NCBI GenBank assembly: GCA_965279705.1
Contig: OZ257257.1
Location: 3,472,001 to 3,536,000 of the forward strand
Reading direction: 5' to 3'
DNA length: 64,000 bases
Origin: Stagnimonas sp965279705
Lineage (GTDB): Bacteria; Pseudomonadota; Gammaproteobacteria; Nevskiales; Nevskiaceae
The position numbers and the translations under genes were made by a program. Positions 25,843-33,832 of this stretch are shown piece by piece. Positions within the stretch are counted from its first letter, which is position 1, and each line of letters starts with the position of its first letter. Under the pieces are notes generated by a model that was given only the letters and a program-made list of their open reading frames with translations, searched no databases and was not told the DNA's origin.

Positions 25843-27948
25843 TTACGCCTTAGCCTTATGAGCCAAGCTGAAATCCGCCAAGAACTCGGACACCGGCTCC
25901 ACGCCGCTCACAAGCAACTGGTCACGCGCACGAGTGCAGGCCACGTAAAGCAGATGCCGCTCGGTGTTGTAGACCTCATCGAGATCAGCCTCATCGCCAA
26001 CCGCTTCGATGCGTGCCTGACTGGGGATGACCTCATCGTCGCAAGCCATCACCACAACCACTCGGAACTCCAGGCCCTTCGCCAAGTGCATCGTACAGAT
26101 GGACGCAGCCCCGTGCGTCGTTTCCACCTTCTCATCCAGCAGCTTGTGTGGGAGCCCTGCCAGCTTTGCAGCGGCAATAGCACGCTCAATTTCAAAAGCA
26201 GAGCGCACGAAGATGCCGACCTCGTGCGGCTGCACGTTCTGGCTCATCTGCTCACGCAACCAACTGGCAACCGCTTCGCCCTCGGCATCTGCTGACTTGG
26301 ATGTGCTCATCACCGGTGCGGGGCCATTGAAAACAGAGACCGTCCCCTTGCGATCTTCTGCATTGCCATCGACATCGGAAACCTGCGGACCTAAAAGCTG
26401 GTCGGCCTGCATTCGGATTTGATGCGAGGTGCGGTAGTTGATCTGCAACGTCTTCGAGCGGCCGCGCACATCAACACCCAAGGTCTTCCATGAAAACGGC
26501 TGCTGGAAGATGCGCTGCCCCAGGTCGCCCGCGAAAAACAGGCTGTTGCTGCGCATGACGCCATTGGTCGAGCCGAGTGCAGCCAAAAACTTGATCTGCG
26601 CGATGCTCAGGTCTTGAGCCTCATCCACCACCACATGCTCGAATGCCGGGTGCGGCATGGATGCGAGCTGGTGTGCCAGCGCGGTGAACATGGCAGCGGA
26701 TGTGATCCAGCCCTTGTCCGTCAGTGCCTTCTGCACGTTCTCGAATATCGCCCACAGCACCTGTCGCTGTGCTTCAGAAAGTCTGGTCTTTCGACCCAAC
26801 CGCTTCACATCGCGGTAGGCATCCCATGTGCCCAGCTGCCAAGCGTCCACCAAATCTTGCCATTCGCTGACCAGAAACCGCAGGCCAAATCGCCGGGCTG
26901 GTTCGCCTTGCGCGCTCTGACACTGTTCGACCAGTTGGCGAACTTCATCATCCGTTGCCAGACGCAGCTTGCCGATGTGACGCTCATACAAACGGCGTGC
27001 AACGGCATCCAGTGATTGCACTTCAAGCCGCTCACCGATACGTGGCTGATTGCCAATCAATCGGCGCAGCTTGGCACGCAGTGCATTCGCCAAAGTCTCT
27101 GAAAACGTGGTGAGCAAAACGCGCTGCTCGTCTGCAATACCCGCCAGATGCACAGCCCGATGCAGTGCAACGATGGTCTTGCCAGTGCCAGCCGAACCGG
27201 AAACACGCGCTGGGCCCTTGTAGCTGCGAGACACCATCTGGCGCTGTTCGGGATGCAGGAACGTAGTCCACTTCTCCCACGGATATTCGAGCGCCTGTTG
27301 CAACTCTTCGAGGTTGGACATCACACGGAAGCGACGCTGTGCATCCGGGTGGTCGAATGGGTTGACACCCTTCTCTGCCACTGGCTTGGGCTGCGGCTTG
27401 GCACCCACAGCCAGCTGCAACAGCGCCTCTGCTGCCTCTGCTGGCAGATGAGTCACCAAATCCAGCAAGGTGTCGTCGTTGGCCTGGCGAATGGCGCTCA
27501 ACCAATCGGGTGGCACGCCATAGCTCAACAGTTCTGCATCGTCATGCCGAGCAAACAACAAGGGCTTGAAGACGATTTCTGCCTGCTCGACGATCTTGCG
27601 CACCACAACTTCTTCCACGCGCTCGCGGATTTCCACCAGCTGAGCCGCGCCAGTGGTCGGGTGTGTTTCCAGCTTGCGACGCTCGGCCCAGTGATAAGCC
27701 TTGTCGTGATGATCCACGTAGCAAAGCAAAAGGCTCTCTGCGGTCTTGTGGACGATTAGCCGGATGTCGCTACCGACACGCACCGACCAGAAGTTCTTAT
27801 CGCGGGCGCGATCCAGCTTGTGAAAGCTCAAACCCGGCCGAGTGGCATCGAGCTGCAAGTCCATCGCGCATAGCTTTGCTGCCTTCTGCTCGTCCCCTGT
27901 TAGTCGCGCGAGACTGTCGGTGAAGGTATCTGAGATGCGGAAGTCCAT
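25843..27948 (-). CDS. UvrD/Rep-like helicase with N-terminal RelE-like domain
   Basis: Protein of 701 residues. The first 95 residues resemble RelE/ParE-type toxins (FTDSLARLTGDEQKAAKLC, then NFWSVRVGSDIRLIVHK and LLCYVDHHDKAYHWAERR). After a linker, about residues 235-690 form a superfamily 1 helicase: Walker A in GSAGTGKTIVALHRA, DEAQD in VVVDEAQDLS, NYRTSHQIR, and TMHLAKGLEFRVVVV near the end. No nuclease motif is obvious. It is the last gene of the long island operon, 18 bases after the RelA/SpoT-domain gene. A toxin-like fold joined to a helicase suggests RNA or ribosome-associated action triggered by DNA state, but that is conjecture. Confidence 0.85.
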   Translation of the reverse strand: MDFRISDTFTDSLARLTGDEQKAAKLCAMDLQLDATRPGLSFHKLDRARDKNFWSVRVGSDIRLIVHKTAESLLLCYVDHHDKAYHWAERRKLETHPTTGAAQLVEIRERVEEVVVRKIVEQAEIVFKPLLFARHDDAELLSYGVPPDWLSAIRQANDDTLLDLVTHLPAEAAEALLQLAVGAKPQPKPVAEKGVNPFDHPDAQRRFRVMSNLEELQQALEYPWEKWTTFLHPEQRQMVSRSYKGPARVSGSAGTGKTIVALHRAVHLAGIADEQRVLLTTFSETLANALRAKLRRLIGNQPRIGERLEVQSLDAVARRLYERHIGKLRLATDDEVRQLVEQCQSAQGEPARRFGLRFLVSEWQDLVDAWQLGTWDAYRDVKRLGRKTRLSEAQRQVLWAIFENVQKALTDKGWITSAAMFTALAHQLASMPHPAFEHVVVDEAQDLSIAQIKFLAALGSTNGVMRSNSLFFAGDLGQRIFQQPFSWKTLGVDVRGRSKTLQINYRTSHQIRMQADQLLGPQVSDVDGNAEDRKGTVSVFNGPAPVMSTSKSADAEGEAVASWLREQMSQNVQPHEVGIFVRSAFEIERAIAAAKLAGLPHKLLDEKVETTHGAASICTMHLAKGLEFRVVVVMACDDEVIPSQARIEAVGDEADLDEVYNTERHLLYVACTRARDQLLVSGVEPVSEFLADFSLAHKAKA

Positions 27949-27966
27949 ATTCTTGCCCTGTGCGAA

Positions 27967-28953
27967 TCAGAGATCGTCGATGCTCTTGCCCAAGTCTTGG
28001 TAGATAGGCCGCAACTCCTCCTGGGTCAGAGGCCACCGCTGCTTAGTCGCGGCAGGTGTTTCAACGGCAACGAGATATGCAAGGAGGATCGCGGGCTGCC
28101 GAAAAAGATGATGTGTAGTCACACGATTTTTTATGCGGTCAACGATGTATGCCTTCGTTTTGATGAGTGCTGACAAACGAGCTTCGAGGTCATCGCCCAG
28201 AGCATCGGCGAAAGCATCAAGGATCAGCATGTTCGACTTCTGCGATTCAGGGAGTAGGCCAATCTGCTCCGCATACAGCTTCTTCAAAACGAGCAGCGCA
28301 TTACGCTCTGGCGCCGATGCCTTCTCCAGATCCTCCATGACGCGCTCGAAAAAATCATCGGTCGCCTCGATCAGCGCCATGCTCTTTGCAACAGTGCGCT
28401 GTATCTCCGGTGATGCCACACGCTTGGGCTTATAAATCGAGTCGTGCGTCAATTCACTGTGCGCGTGTTGAAGCAAGGTTCTGACTTGCACTTCGCACGG
28501 GGTTCCGGCGGGAACAGTTACGCCCGCAACGCTGATGTCACTTGCAGCCCGAAGGACGTAATGCACCGATTGATACACAAACTCCAATGGCTTGTTCTTA
28601 CGCTCTTCTTCGTAGTCTTTATCTTTCGACGGTATCCATGTTTTCGACGCACAGATGGCTTCCTCGACCTTCCTGATGCTGCTTGTGAGAAGAACCACAA
28701 ATCGCATGCCCACTTTGTCAGTGATGTCGGTATAGGGGTTCTGATAACCCTTCTGTCGAAACAGAGCTTTATCGACGAGCGATTTCGCCTCTTTCAATCT
28801 TGGCTTCGTCGGAACCTTCAAGAACTCGGCCAAGCTCAACGGCACAATAACCAACTCGACCGCAGCAGAGATTTCGTCGTGGACAATCTTCGCCCATGCC
28901 TCATAAATCGGGCGATCAATCTCCCACTGCGCGACGATCTCTGCTTCGGTCAT
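27967..28953 (-). CDS. RelA/SpoT synthetase-domain protein
   Basis: Protein of 328 residues with a (p)ppGpp-synthetase-type (RelA/SpoT) domain at about residues 40-200. Family-like blocks are PRLKEAKSLVDKAL, PYTDITDKVGMRFVVL (counterpart of D-I-x-G-x-R), PLEFVYQSVHYVLR (counterpart of N-G-Y-x-S-L-H) and CEVQVRTLLQHAHSELTHD (counterpart of E-I-Q-I-R-T with the following helix). No HD hydrolase, TGS or ACT domain is present. The C-terminal 130 residues are helical and unrecognised. Known small proteins of this fold include toxic nucleotide or tRNA pyrophosphokinases in toxin-antitoxin and anti-phage systems. It overlaps the NA37 gene by four bases (ATGA), so the two are coupled. The activity here is inferred. 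Confidence 0.8.
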   Translation of the reverse strand: MTEAEIVAQWEIDRPIYEAWAKIVHDEISAAVELVIVPLSLAEFLKVPTKPRLKEAKSLVDKALFRQKGYQNPYTDITDKVGMRFVVLLTSSIRKVEEAICASKTWIPSKDKDYEEERKNKPLEFVYQSVHYVLRAASDISVAGVTVPAGTPCEVQVRTLLQHAHSELTHDSIYKPKRVASPEIQRTVAKSMALIEATDDFFERVMEDLEKASAPERNALLVLKKLYAEQIGLLPESQKSNMLILDAFADALGDDLEARLSALIKTKAYIVDRIKNRVTTHHLFRQPAILLAYLVAVETPAATKQRWPLTQEELRPIYQDLGKSIDDL

Positions 28954-30038
28954 TCCTGCGCTCGGATGTGGTCGCGGATGATGACCTCAGTCCACTTTGG
29001 GATTTGGCCGTGCTCGTCGGGCTCGCCGTCGATCACTCGCATACGCACCAGCTCTTTGAACTTCTCGGCAGGCGCAGTGATTTTCACGTCGCCAGAGAAC
29101 GTGACCTTGCGATACTTGAGTGCGGACGAGACATCAGCAAGGTCTTTGGCTATCGCATCCTGGGGAAAGTCGCGCGCTGTCATGAACTGCGCGTATTGAT
29201 CCCGCAAGCCTGCCTCTGGCAAGTAAGTCTGCGCAAATGCGGCAACCTGCACGGTCGCGCTCTGATCGACTTTTAGATAGGTGACTAACGCGTTGTGGAG
29301 GTCAGCTTTCTGCTCTTGCGGCCAATCCAGGTTTTGAATGAAGTCTTTGGTGTAGTCGTGAAACTCACGAGTTCGACGTGCGCTGGTCTCCGGGAATCCG
29401 CACCCCAAAAATCCTTCATAGAAATACTGCGCCGCAGTGAGCTTGTCGGCTGAGCTGATCTGGTGGTCGTAAATGAAGGCGCGCCACCCGGCAGGAAGAG
29501 GTTCTGCGGCTTCTGCATCCTGCTCCCAGAACAGGCCGATTTTGTAGAGCTTGGTTTGAGGAGTCAGCAACAGGTTTTTGAGGAACTGCAACGTAGTGGC
29601 ACCGCCCGCCCCCGTTCCGCGAGTGAACCCGTTGTGAGTTTCAGCCTTGATCGCACCAACAATTCTCTTGGCTGGGTATCCCGCTGAACCGGTAAAAACG
29701 ACGAGCACTCCGCCTGGCAGATCGCGGCGTGTCTGTGCGTTAGCCAGAGCGTCAGCAACAGCGCGCGACCCCTGTATGAATAACGGGTCGTCGGTGTCGA
29801 TCAGTGATTTCGCAATAGCAACCGCAGTGCCTTCACCTGCTCGAATGATGGCGAGCTCCATACATTTGGCCGCACTTCCCAAAGCACTGTTGACCCGGTC
29901 TTGGAGCGCCTCCATTGCTTCGGCTTCCAAGGCGACCAACGCCGTGCCATAGGTTGGCGCAACGATGCTTCGATCATCAGTCCGCTTGTGGACTTCGTGA
30001 ACGATGATTCTGTGGATGACCAAGTTCTCGAACGACAT
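28950..30038 (-). CDS. 37-kDa nucleoid-associated protein family (NA37/YejK-like)
   Basis: Protein of 362 residues resembling the NA37/YejK (NdpA) family of nucleoid-associated proteins: it opens SFENLVIHRIIVHEVHKR, has KAETHNGFTRGTG-like lysine-rich central strands, and a tail DVSSALKYRKVTFSGDVKITAPAEKFKELV. Family members bind DNA, and many copies occur in defence islands, where their role is unclear. The start is ATG 30038, with AGGGG six bases upstream; a TTG directly before it is also in frame. It overlaps the RelA/SpoT gene by ATGA and follows the methyltransferase gene after 114 bases containing a strong hairpin. Confidence 0.75.
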   Translation of the reverse strand: MSFENLVIHRIIVHEVHKRTDDRSIVAPTYGTALVALEAEAMEALQDRVNSALGSAAKCMELAIIRAGEGTAVAIAKSLIDTDDPLFIQGSRAVADALANAQTRRDLPGGVLVVFTGSAGYPAKRIVGAIKAETHNGFTRGTGAGGATTLQFLKNLLLTPQTKLYKIGLFWEQDAEAAEPLPAGWRAFIYDHQISSADKLTAAQYFYEGFLGCGFPETSARRTREFHDYTKDFIQNLDWPQEQKADLHNALVTYLKVDQSATVQVAAFAQTYLPEAGLRDQYAQFMTARDFPQDAIAKDLADVSSALKYRKVTFSGDVKITAPAEKFKELVRMRVIDGEPDEHGQIPKWTEVIIRDHIRAQE

Positions 30039-30115
30039 CAATTTCCCCTAAATGGCACCGAACACGCTGGCTTTGTAGTCCGCCCTCTATCCCTTGATGG
30101 CAGATCATCCCGAAC

Positions 30116-30140
30116 CTGCGGCTCAAAACTTGAGCCGCAG
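30116..30140. other. 11-bp stem-loop between mod and NA37 genes
   Basis: CTGCGGCTCAA pairs perfectly with TTGAGCCGCAG across a three-base loop, just downstream of the methyltransferase stop. It lacks a T run on either strand. It may partly end transcription or stabilise the upstream message, so the NA37 set may have separate expression. Confidence 0.55.
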
Positions 30141-30152
30141 TCACTTAAACAA

Positions 30153-32936
30153 TCACACAACCTTGAACACCTTCATCACCTCATCCCCAAGATGATTGAT
30201 GACCTTCACCGCAATCCGCCCGCTCTTGGGCTTGTCGAAGGCACGTGAGGTATCGCTGTTGAGCGTGGCCCAGGCGTCTTCGTTGATCTCGGCTTTCAGG
30301 GTGGTCTTCAGCGCCTTGTAGGGGTCGTTGGCACCCAGGAAGTAGGCGTGGCGGACGAAGAAGCTTTCTTCGTTGTAGTCGGTGTCGATAAACCAGCAGG
30401 CGATGCCGTCGGCACCGTCGCTGCGCACTTCGCCAGTGTTGGGGTGGAACACGTCCACGCCGTTCACCTTCACGCGCAACTGCCCGGCATCGGCGGGCAG
30501 GATGGTGATGTCCGGCTCGCCGAAGATTACGAACAGGTTGCCCTTGCCCGTGTTCTTCAAGTCTTCGGCCATGTGCAGGTCGGCGTTCATGCGGGCCTTG
30601 AGCACGGGGATGCGGCCCAGCTTGGCGAACTCGCTGCTGTGCGCGTCGTAGTTGAAGGCACAGGCAATCAGCACATCAAAGCCACCATCGCTGGCCTCAC
30701 GCGCAGCAGCCACCAGATCGGGGCGGCTGACGGTGCCGAACTCCGGGCCGATGAAGATGGCCGCGCGCTTCTCGGCTGTGCCTTCCACATAGCGGCCATC
30801 GGCACAGACCAGATCACCCGGCCAGGGTGTGAGCGCGGTGAAGTCGATCTTGTCGGTCTTGTGGGCCTGCTGCACGCCAGCGGTTTTGAGGTTGTCGAGA
30901 ATGATGCTGACGAAGTCGCGGCTCTTGCCATACTCGGCTTGCGGCTCGGCCACACCGTCGATGAGGTTGTCGTCTTCATCCACACCCAGCACGCGATGGG
31001 GCGAAAGGCTCTCCACTGTGAACGGCCCGGCCACGCGCACCTTCTTCTTGTCCTCGTAAGGCTTGTCGTAGAGGAACTCGCTATCGGCCTTGGCAGCGAT
31101 GCTGGCGTCGATCTCCTTCTGGCGGGCGATGCGCTGCTGCCACCAGTCGGCGTGTGCCTTCTTGGCGGCATCGGACCATTGGGCTGCGGCTTCGCGGGGG
31201 ATTTCCCACTCCTGCCACTGCTTGCCCGCTGCCGTGTTCAAGGCGGCGCGCAAGGGCTCCTGCCGCTGCTGAAACTTCTCCCAGATCACGTCAATCTCGG
31301 CGTTGTTGGCGATGCTCTTGAGCGTGATGTGCGGCACGCGCTCGTAGACAAAGCCTTGGCGCAGATTGCCGCGCACCGGCTGGCTGCTGGGCGCGGTGCG
31401 GGTGATTTCGGCTTCCTTCACTTGCCCTTCGCGGCTGTCGGCGAGCAGGTAGTAGGGATAGCGCGCACCCATGATGCGAATGCGCGCCAGTGCAAGCGCC
31501 ACGCGTGAGGTATCCAGCGTGATCCAGCGGCGACCCCATTGCTCAGCGACGTAGGCGGTGGTGCCGGAACCGCAGGTAGGGTCAAGCACTAAGTCGCCGG
31601 GATCGGTAGCCATCAAAAGACAGCGCTGAACTACCTTTGGAAGCGTTTGCACCACGTAAATCTTGTCTCCTGGACGACCAGCGATCTGAGTGTCAGTCCA
31701 AGTGTTTGAAAGAACGACGGCTGCGTAATCCTCAAAGAAGCGTAGGTAACCAAGTGAGTTTTCTCTCGGAACAATCCGAGCTGCCTTTAGGAGGCGTTGC
31801 ATGCTGGGTTGCTCTGTTTTCCAGTAGCCCGATGGATTGAACGTTCTTCCGCTGACCTGCACCGGGTATTTCGTTCCTGGACTCTGGCTGGTGACAGTGT
31901 CCAAGCGAAAAATTCGTCCATCGGCGGGAATGGAGTCCGTGCCCGATACCTCGTGGTCAGTGAGGCGCCTACTGCTGCCGTCCGGAAACATCACGGAGCG
32001 GTATTCGCCACCGCCAGGCCCCTCAAGAGTTTTCGGAATGGTTGGCGCGCGAAACTTTACTTGTTTCTTGTCACGGCTATACCAAACGATGTAGTCCGAA
32101 GTGCTCGCAAGCTCGTTTGTCGTCGAGCTGGAGGTTTTCAAGAAAGCAATAACGCTGATGAAATTTGCGTCGCCGAAAACCTCATCCATGACGGCTCGCA
32201 CACGGTGCATATTCTCATCCCCGATTTGCACGAAGATGGAGCCGGAATCAGTCAATAAATCCCTCATCACCGTCAGCCGGTCGCGCAGGTAGGTGAGGTA
32301 GCTGTGGATGCCGTCGCGCCAGGTGTCGCGGAAAGCCTTGACCTGCTCCGGTTCGCGGGTGATGTGGTCTGTATTGCCGTCTTTAACTTGTGAGCTGGTG
32401 GTGCTCCACTGGAAGTTGCTGTTGAATTTGATGCCGTAGGGCGGATCGAAATAGATGCACTGCACCTTGCCGCGCAGGCCCTCGCGCTCGGCCAGTGAGG
32501 CCATCGCTTGCAGCGAGTCGCCGAGGATCATGCGGTTGGCCCAGTGGGCGTCGTGCTGGTAGAACTCGGTCTTGGCCTCCTGGCTGGGCAGGCCGTTGAA
32601 GTCGGCGAAGAGGTCGGTCATCTCCCCTTGCTGGCCCTTGGCGGCGGCCTCGGTCTGGCGCTTCAAGTCATCAATCAGCACCTTGGGGTGAATCTTTTCC
32701 TGGATGTAGAGCGGCGGGGCGTGAACGACCAGGTCGCTCCAGTCCTGCTGATCCTTGCCGCGCCAGACCAGTTGCGGGTCGAGGTCCTTGTTGCGGCGCT
32801 CGTAGGCCACCTTGATGGGGCTGTGAAGTGCGGCATCCACCAAGCTTTGCGCTTCAGCCGTGGGGATGTTCTTGCGGGTGGCGGCGTCGTGCTTGAAGGT
32901 TTCGACGGCCAGCGGTGCTTTGGGGGCTTTTGCCAT
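30153..32936 (-). CDS. Type III-like DNA methyltransferase (Mod)
   Basis: Amino-methyltransferase of 927 residues, predicted modification subunit of a type III-like restriction system. The catalytic motif is YFDPPYGIKFNSNFQW (DPPY, about residue 165), and the SAM-binding motif LDPTCGSGTTAYVAEQWGR follows later, which is the beta-class order (motif IV before I). Between them is a target-recognition region. The C-terminal 350 residues form a long extension with a part that looks like a conserved restriction-associated domain (DFVSIILDNLKTAG, VLIACAFNYDAHSSEFAKLGRIPVLKARM). Type III Mods are usually 600-700 residues, so this is a long type. It stands 47 bases after the BRO-N gene and pairs with the Res gene further upstream. 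Confidence 0.92.
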   Translation of the reverse strand: MAKAPKAPLAVETFKHDAATRKNIPTAEAQSLVDAALHSPIKVAYERRNKDLDPQLVWRGKDQQDWSDLVVHAPPLYIQEKIHPKVLIDDLKRQTEAAAKGQQGEMTDLFADFNGLPSQEAKTEFYQHDAHWANRMILGDSLQAMASLAEREGLRGKVQCIYFDPPYGIKFNSNFQWSTTSSQVKDGNTDHITREPEQVKAFRDTWRDGIHSYLTYLRDRLTVMRDLLTDSGSIFVQIGDENMHRVRAVMDEVFGDANFISVIAFLKTSSSTTNELASTSDYIVWYSRDKKQVKFRAPTIPKTLEGPGGGEYRSVMFPDGSSRRLTDHEVSGTDSIPADGRIFRLDTVTSQSPGTKYPVQVSGRTFNPSGYWKTEQPSMQRLLKAARIVPRENSLGYLRFFEDYAAVVLSNTWTDTQIAGRPGDKIYVVQTLPKVVQRCLLMATDPGDLVLDPTCGSGTTAYVAEQWGRRWITLDTSRVALALARIRIMGARYPYYLLADSREGQVKEAEITRTAPSSQPVRGNLRQGFVYERVPHITLKSIANNAEIDVIWEKFQQRQEPLRAALNTAAGKQWQEWEIPREAAAQWSDAAKKAHADWWQQRIARQKEIDASIAAKADSEFLYDKPYEDKKKVRVAGPFTVESLSPHRVLGVDEDDNLIDGVAEPQAEYGKSRDFVSIILDNLKTAGVQQAHKTDKIDFTALTPWPGDLVCADGRYVEGTAEKRAAIFIGPEFGTVSRPDLVAAAREASDGGFDVLIACAFNYDAHSSEFAKLGRIPVLKARMNADLHMAEDLKNTGKGNLFVIFGEPDITILPADAGQLRVKVNGVDVFHPNTGEVRSDGADGIACWFIDTDYNEESFFVRHAYFLGANDPYKALKTTLKAEINEDAWATLNSDTSRAFDKPKSGRIAVKVINHLGDEVMKVFKVV

Positions 32937-32983
32937 TGGTCAGGCTCGATAAACCATTTTGTTGATGCCAACAAAATGGTGGG

Positions 32984-33832
32984 TCATTTGGTTTTAGGGA
33001 CGAGCTTTTTGCGCACTACCACTTCGGGCAGCTGCTTGTAGTTTTCGGGGCTGGCGACTTTGCGGCCTGACTTCACTTCAAGGTCGCGCCGTGCCCGCCC
33101 TGCCACGGCACCGCCTTGGCGGGCTGCGACTTTGTTGGGCACAAAGCCTTGGGCATCCTGGTTGCGGGCAATCTCGGTGGTGCTGGCTTCACCCAGCATG
33201 GTGAAGATCAGCTCCAGATCCGTCATGTGGTCGCGCAGATTGTCTTTGGGGCTGGGCAGACCTTTGAAGGCTTGGTATTCCGATGGGGTCATGCCAAAGG
33301 TGGCGCGGCTGATTTCGGCGGTGAGGATGGCGTATTCCTTTTGCTCTTTCACGCCGCGTTTCTTCCATTCGTTGGTGAGTTCGTCACGCACGGCAATGCC
33401 ACGCACGCGCTTTTCGATCCACTCATCGCTGTAACCCTTGGCCTGATACAGCGTGCGCATCCGCTTGGCGGCGAGTTCGGGGTTTTCGATTTCTTCCAGG
33501 CGCTCGTAGCCCACTTGGGCGAGCCAGCGTTTGAAGGGCTCGGCTTTGGGGCTGGGGATGGATTGGATGATGCGCAGCAGGCTTTCACTGTTGGCGCATT
33601 GGCTGAGCCGACGCTTGCCATCGGGTGCCATGAGTTCAAGGGGGGGACAAAATGTCCCCCAGTTGGCATCCAGCGCAGGCTCGCGCTTGCGCATCTTTTT
33701 GATGTAGTCCTTGACGTTGACCGAGTCGGTTAATGCCTGCACGACATCGGCAACGGAGAAATACCACTTGCTGTCGGCCTCGTTCCATACCGAACGGATT
33801 TGCTGGGACTCAAACAGCTTGATGTTGCTCAT
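32984..33832 (-). CDS. BRO-N domain protein between res and mod
   Basis: Protein of 282 residues whose N-terminus is a BRO-N (phage antirepressor-like) domain: IRSVWNEADSKWYFSVADVVQALTDS, followed by YIKKMRKREPAL and LLRIIQSIPSPKAEPFKRWLAQVGYERLEE. The C-terminal part contains KEYAILTAEISRATFGMTPSEYQ and a basic tail, as in DinD-like proteins that bind or respond to DNA damage. It overlaps the Res gene by four bases (ATGA), so it belongs to the same unit. Its role in the restriction system is not known to me; it may be a regulator or a damage sensor. Confidence 0.83.
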   Translation of the reverse strand: MSNIKLFESQQIRSVWNEADSKWYFSVADVVQALTDSVNVKDYIKKMRKREPALDANWGTFCPPLELMAPDGKRRLSQCANSESLLRIIQSIPSPKAEPFKRWLAQVGYERLEEIENPELAAKRMRTLYQAKGYSDEWIEKRVRGIAVRDELTNEWKKRGVKEQKEYAILTAEISRATFGMTPSEYQAFKGLPSPKDNLRDHMTDLELIFTMLGEASTTEIARNQDAQGFVPNKVAARQGGAVAGRARRDLEVKSGRKVASPENYKQLPEVVVRKKLVPKTK

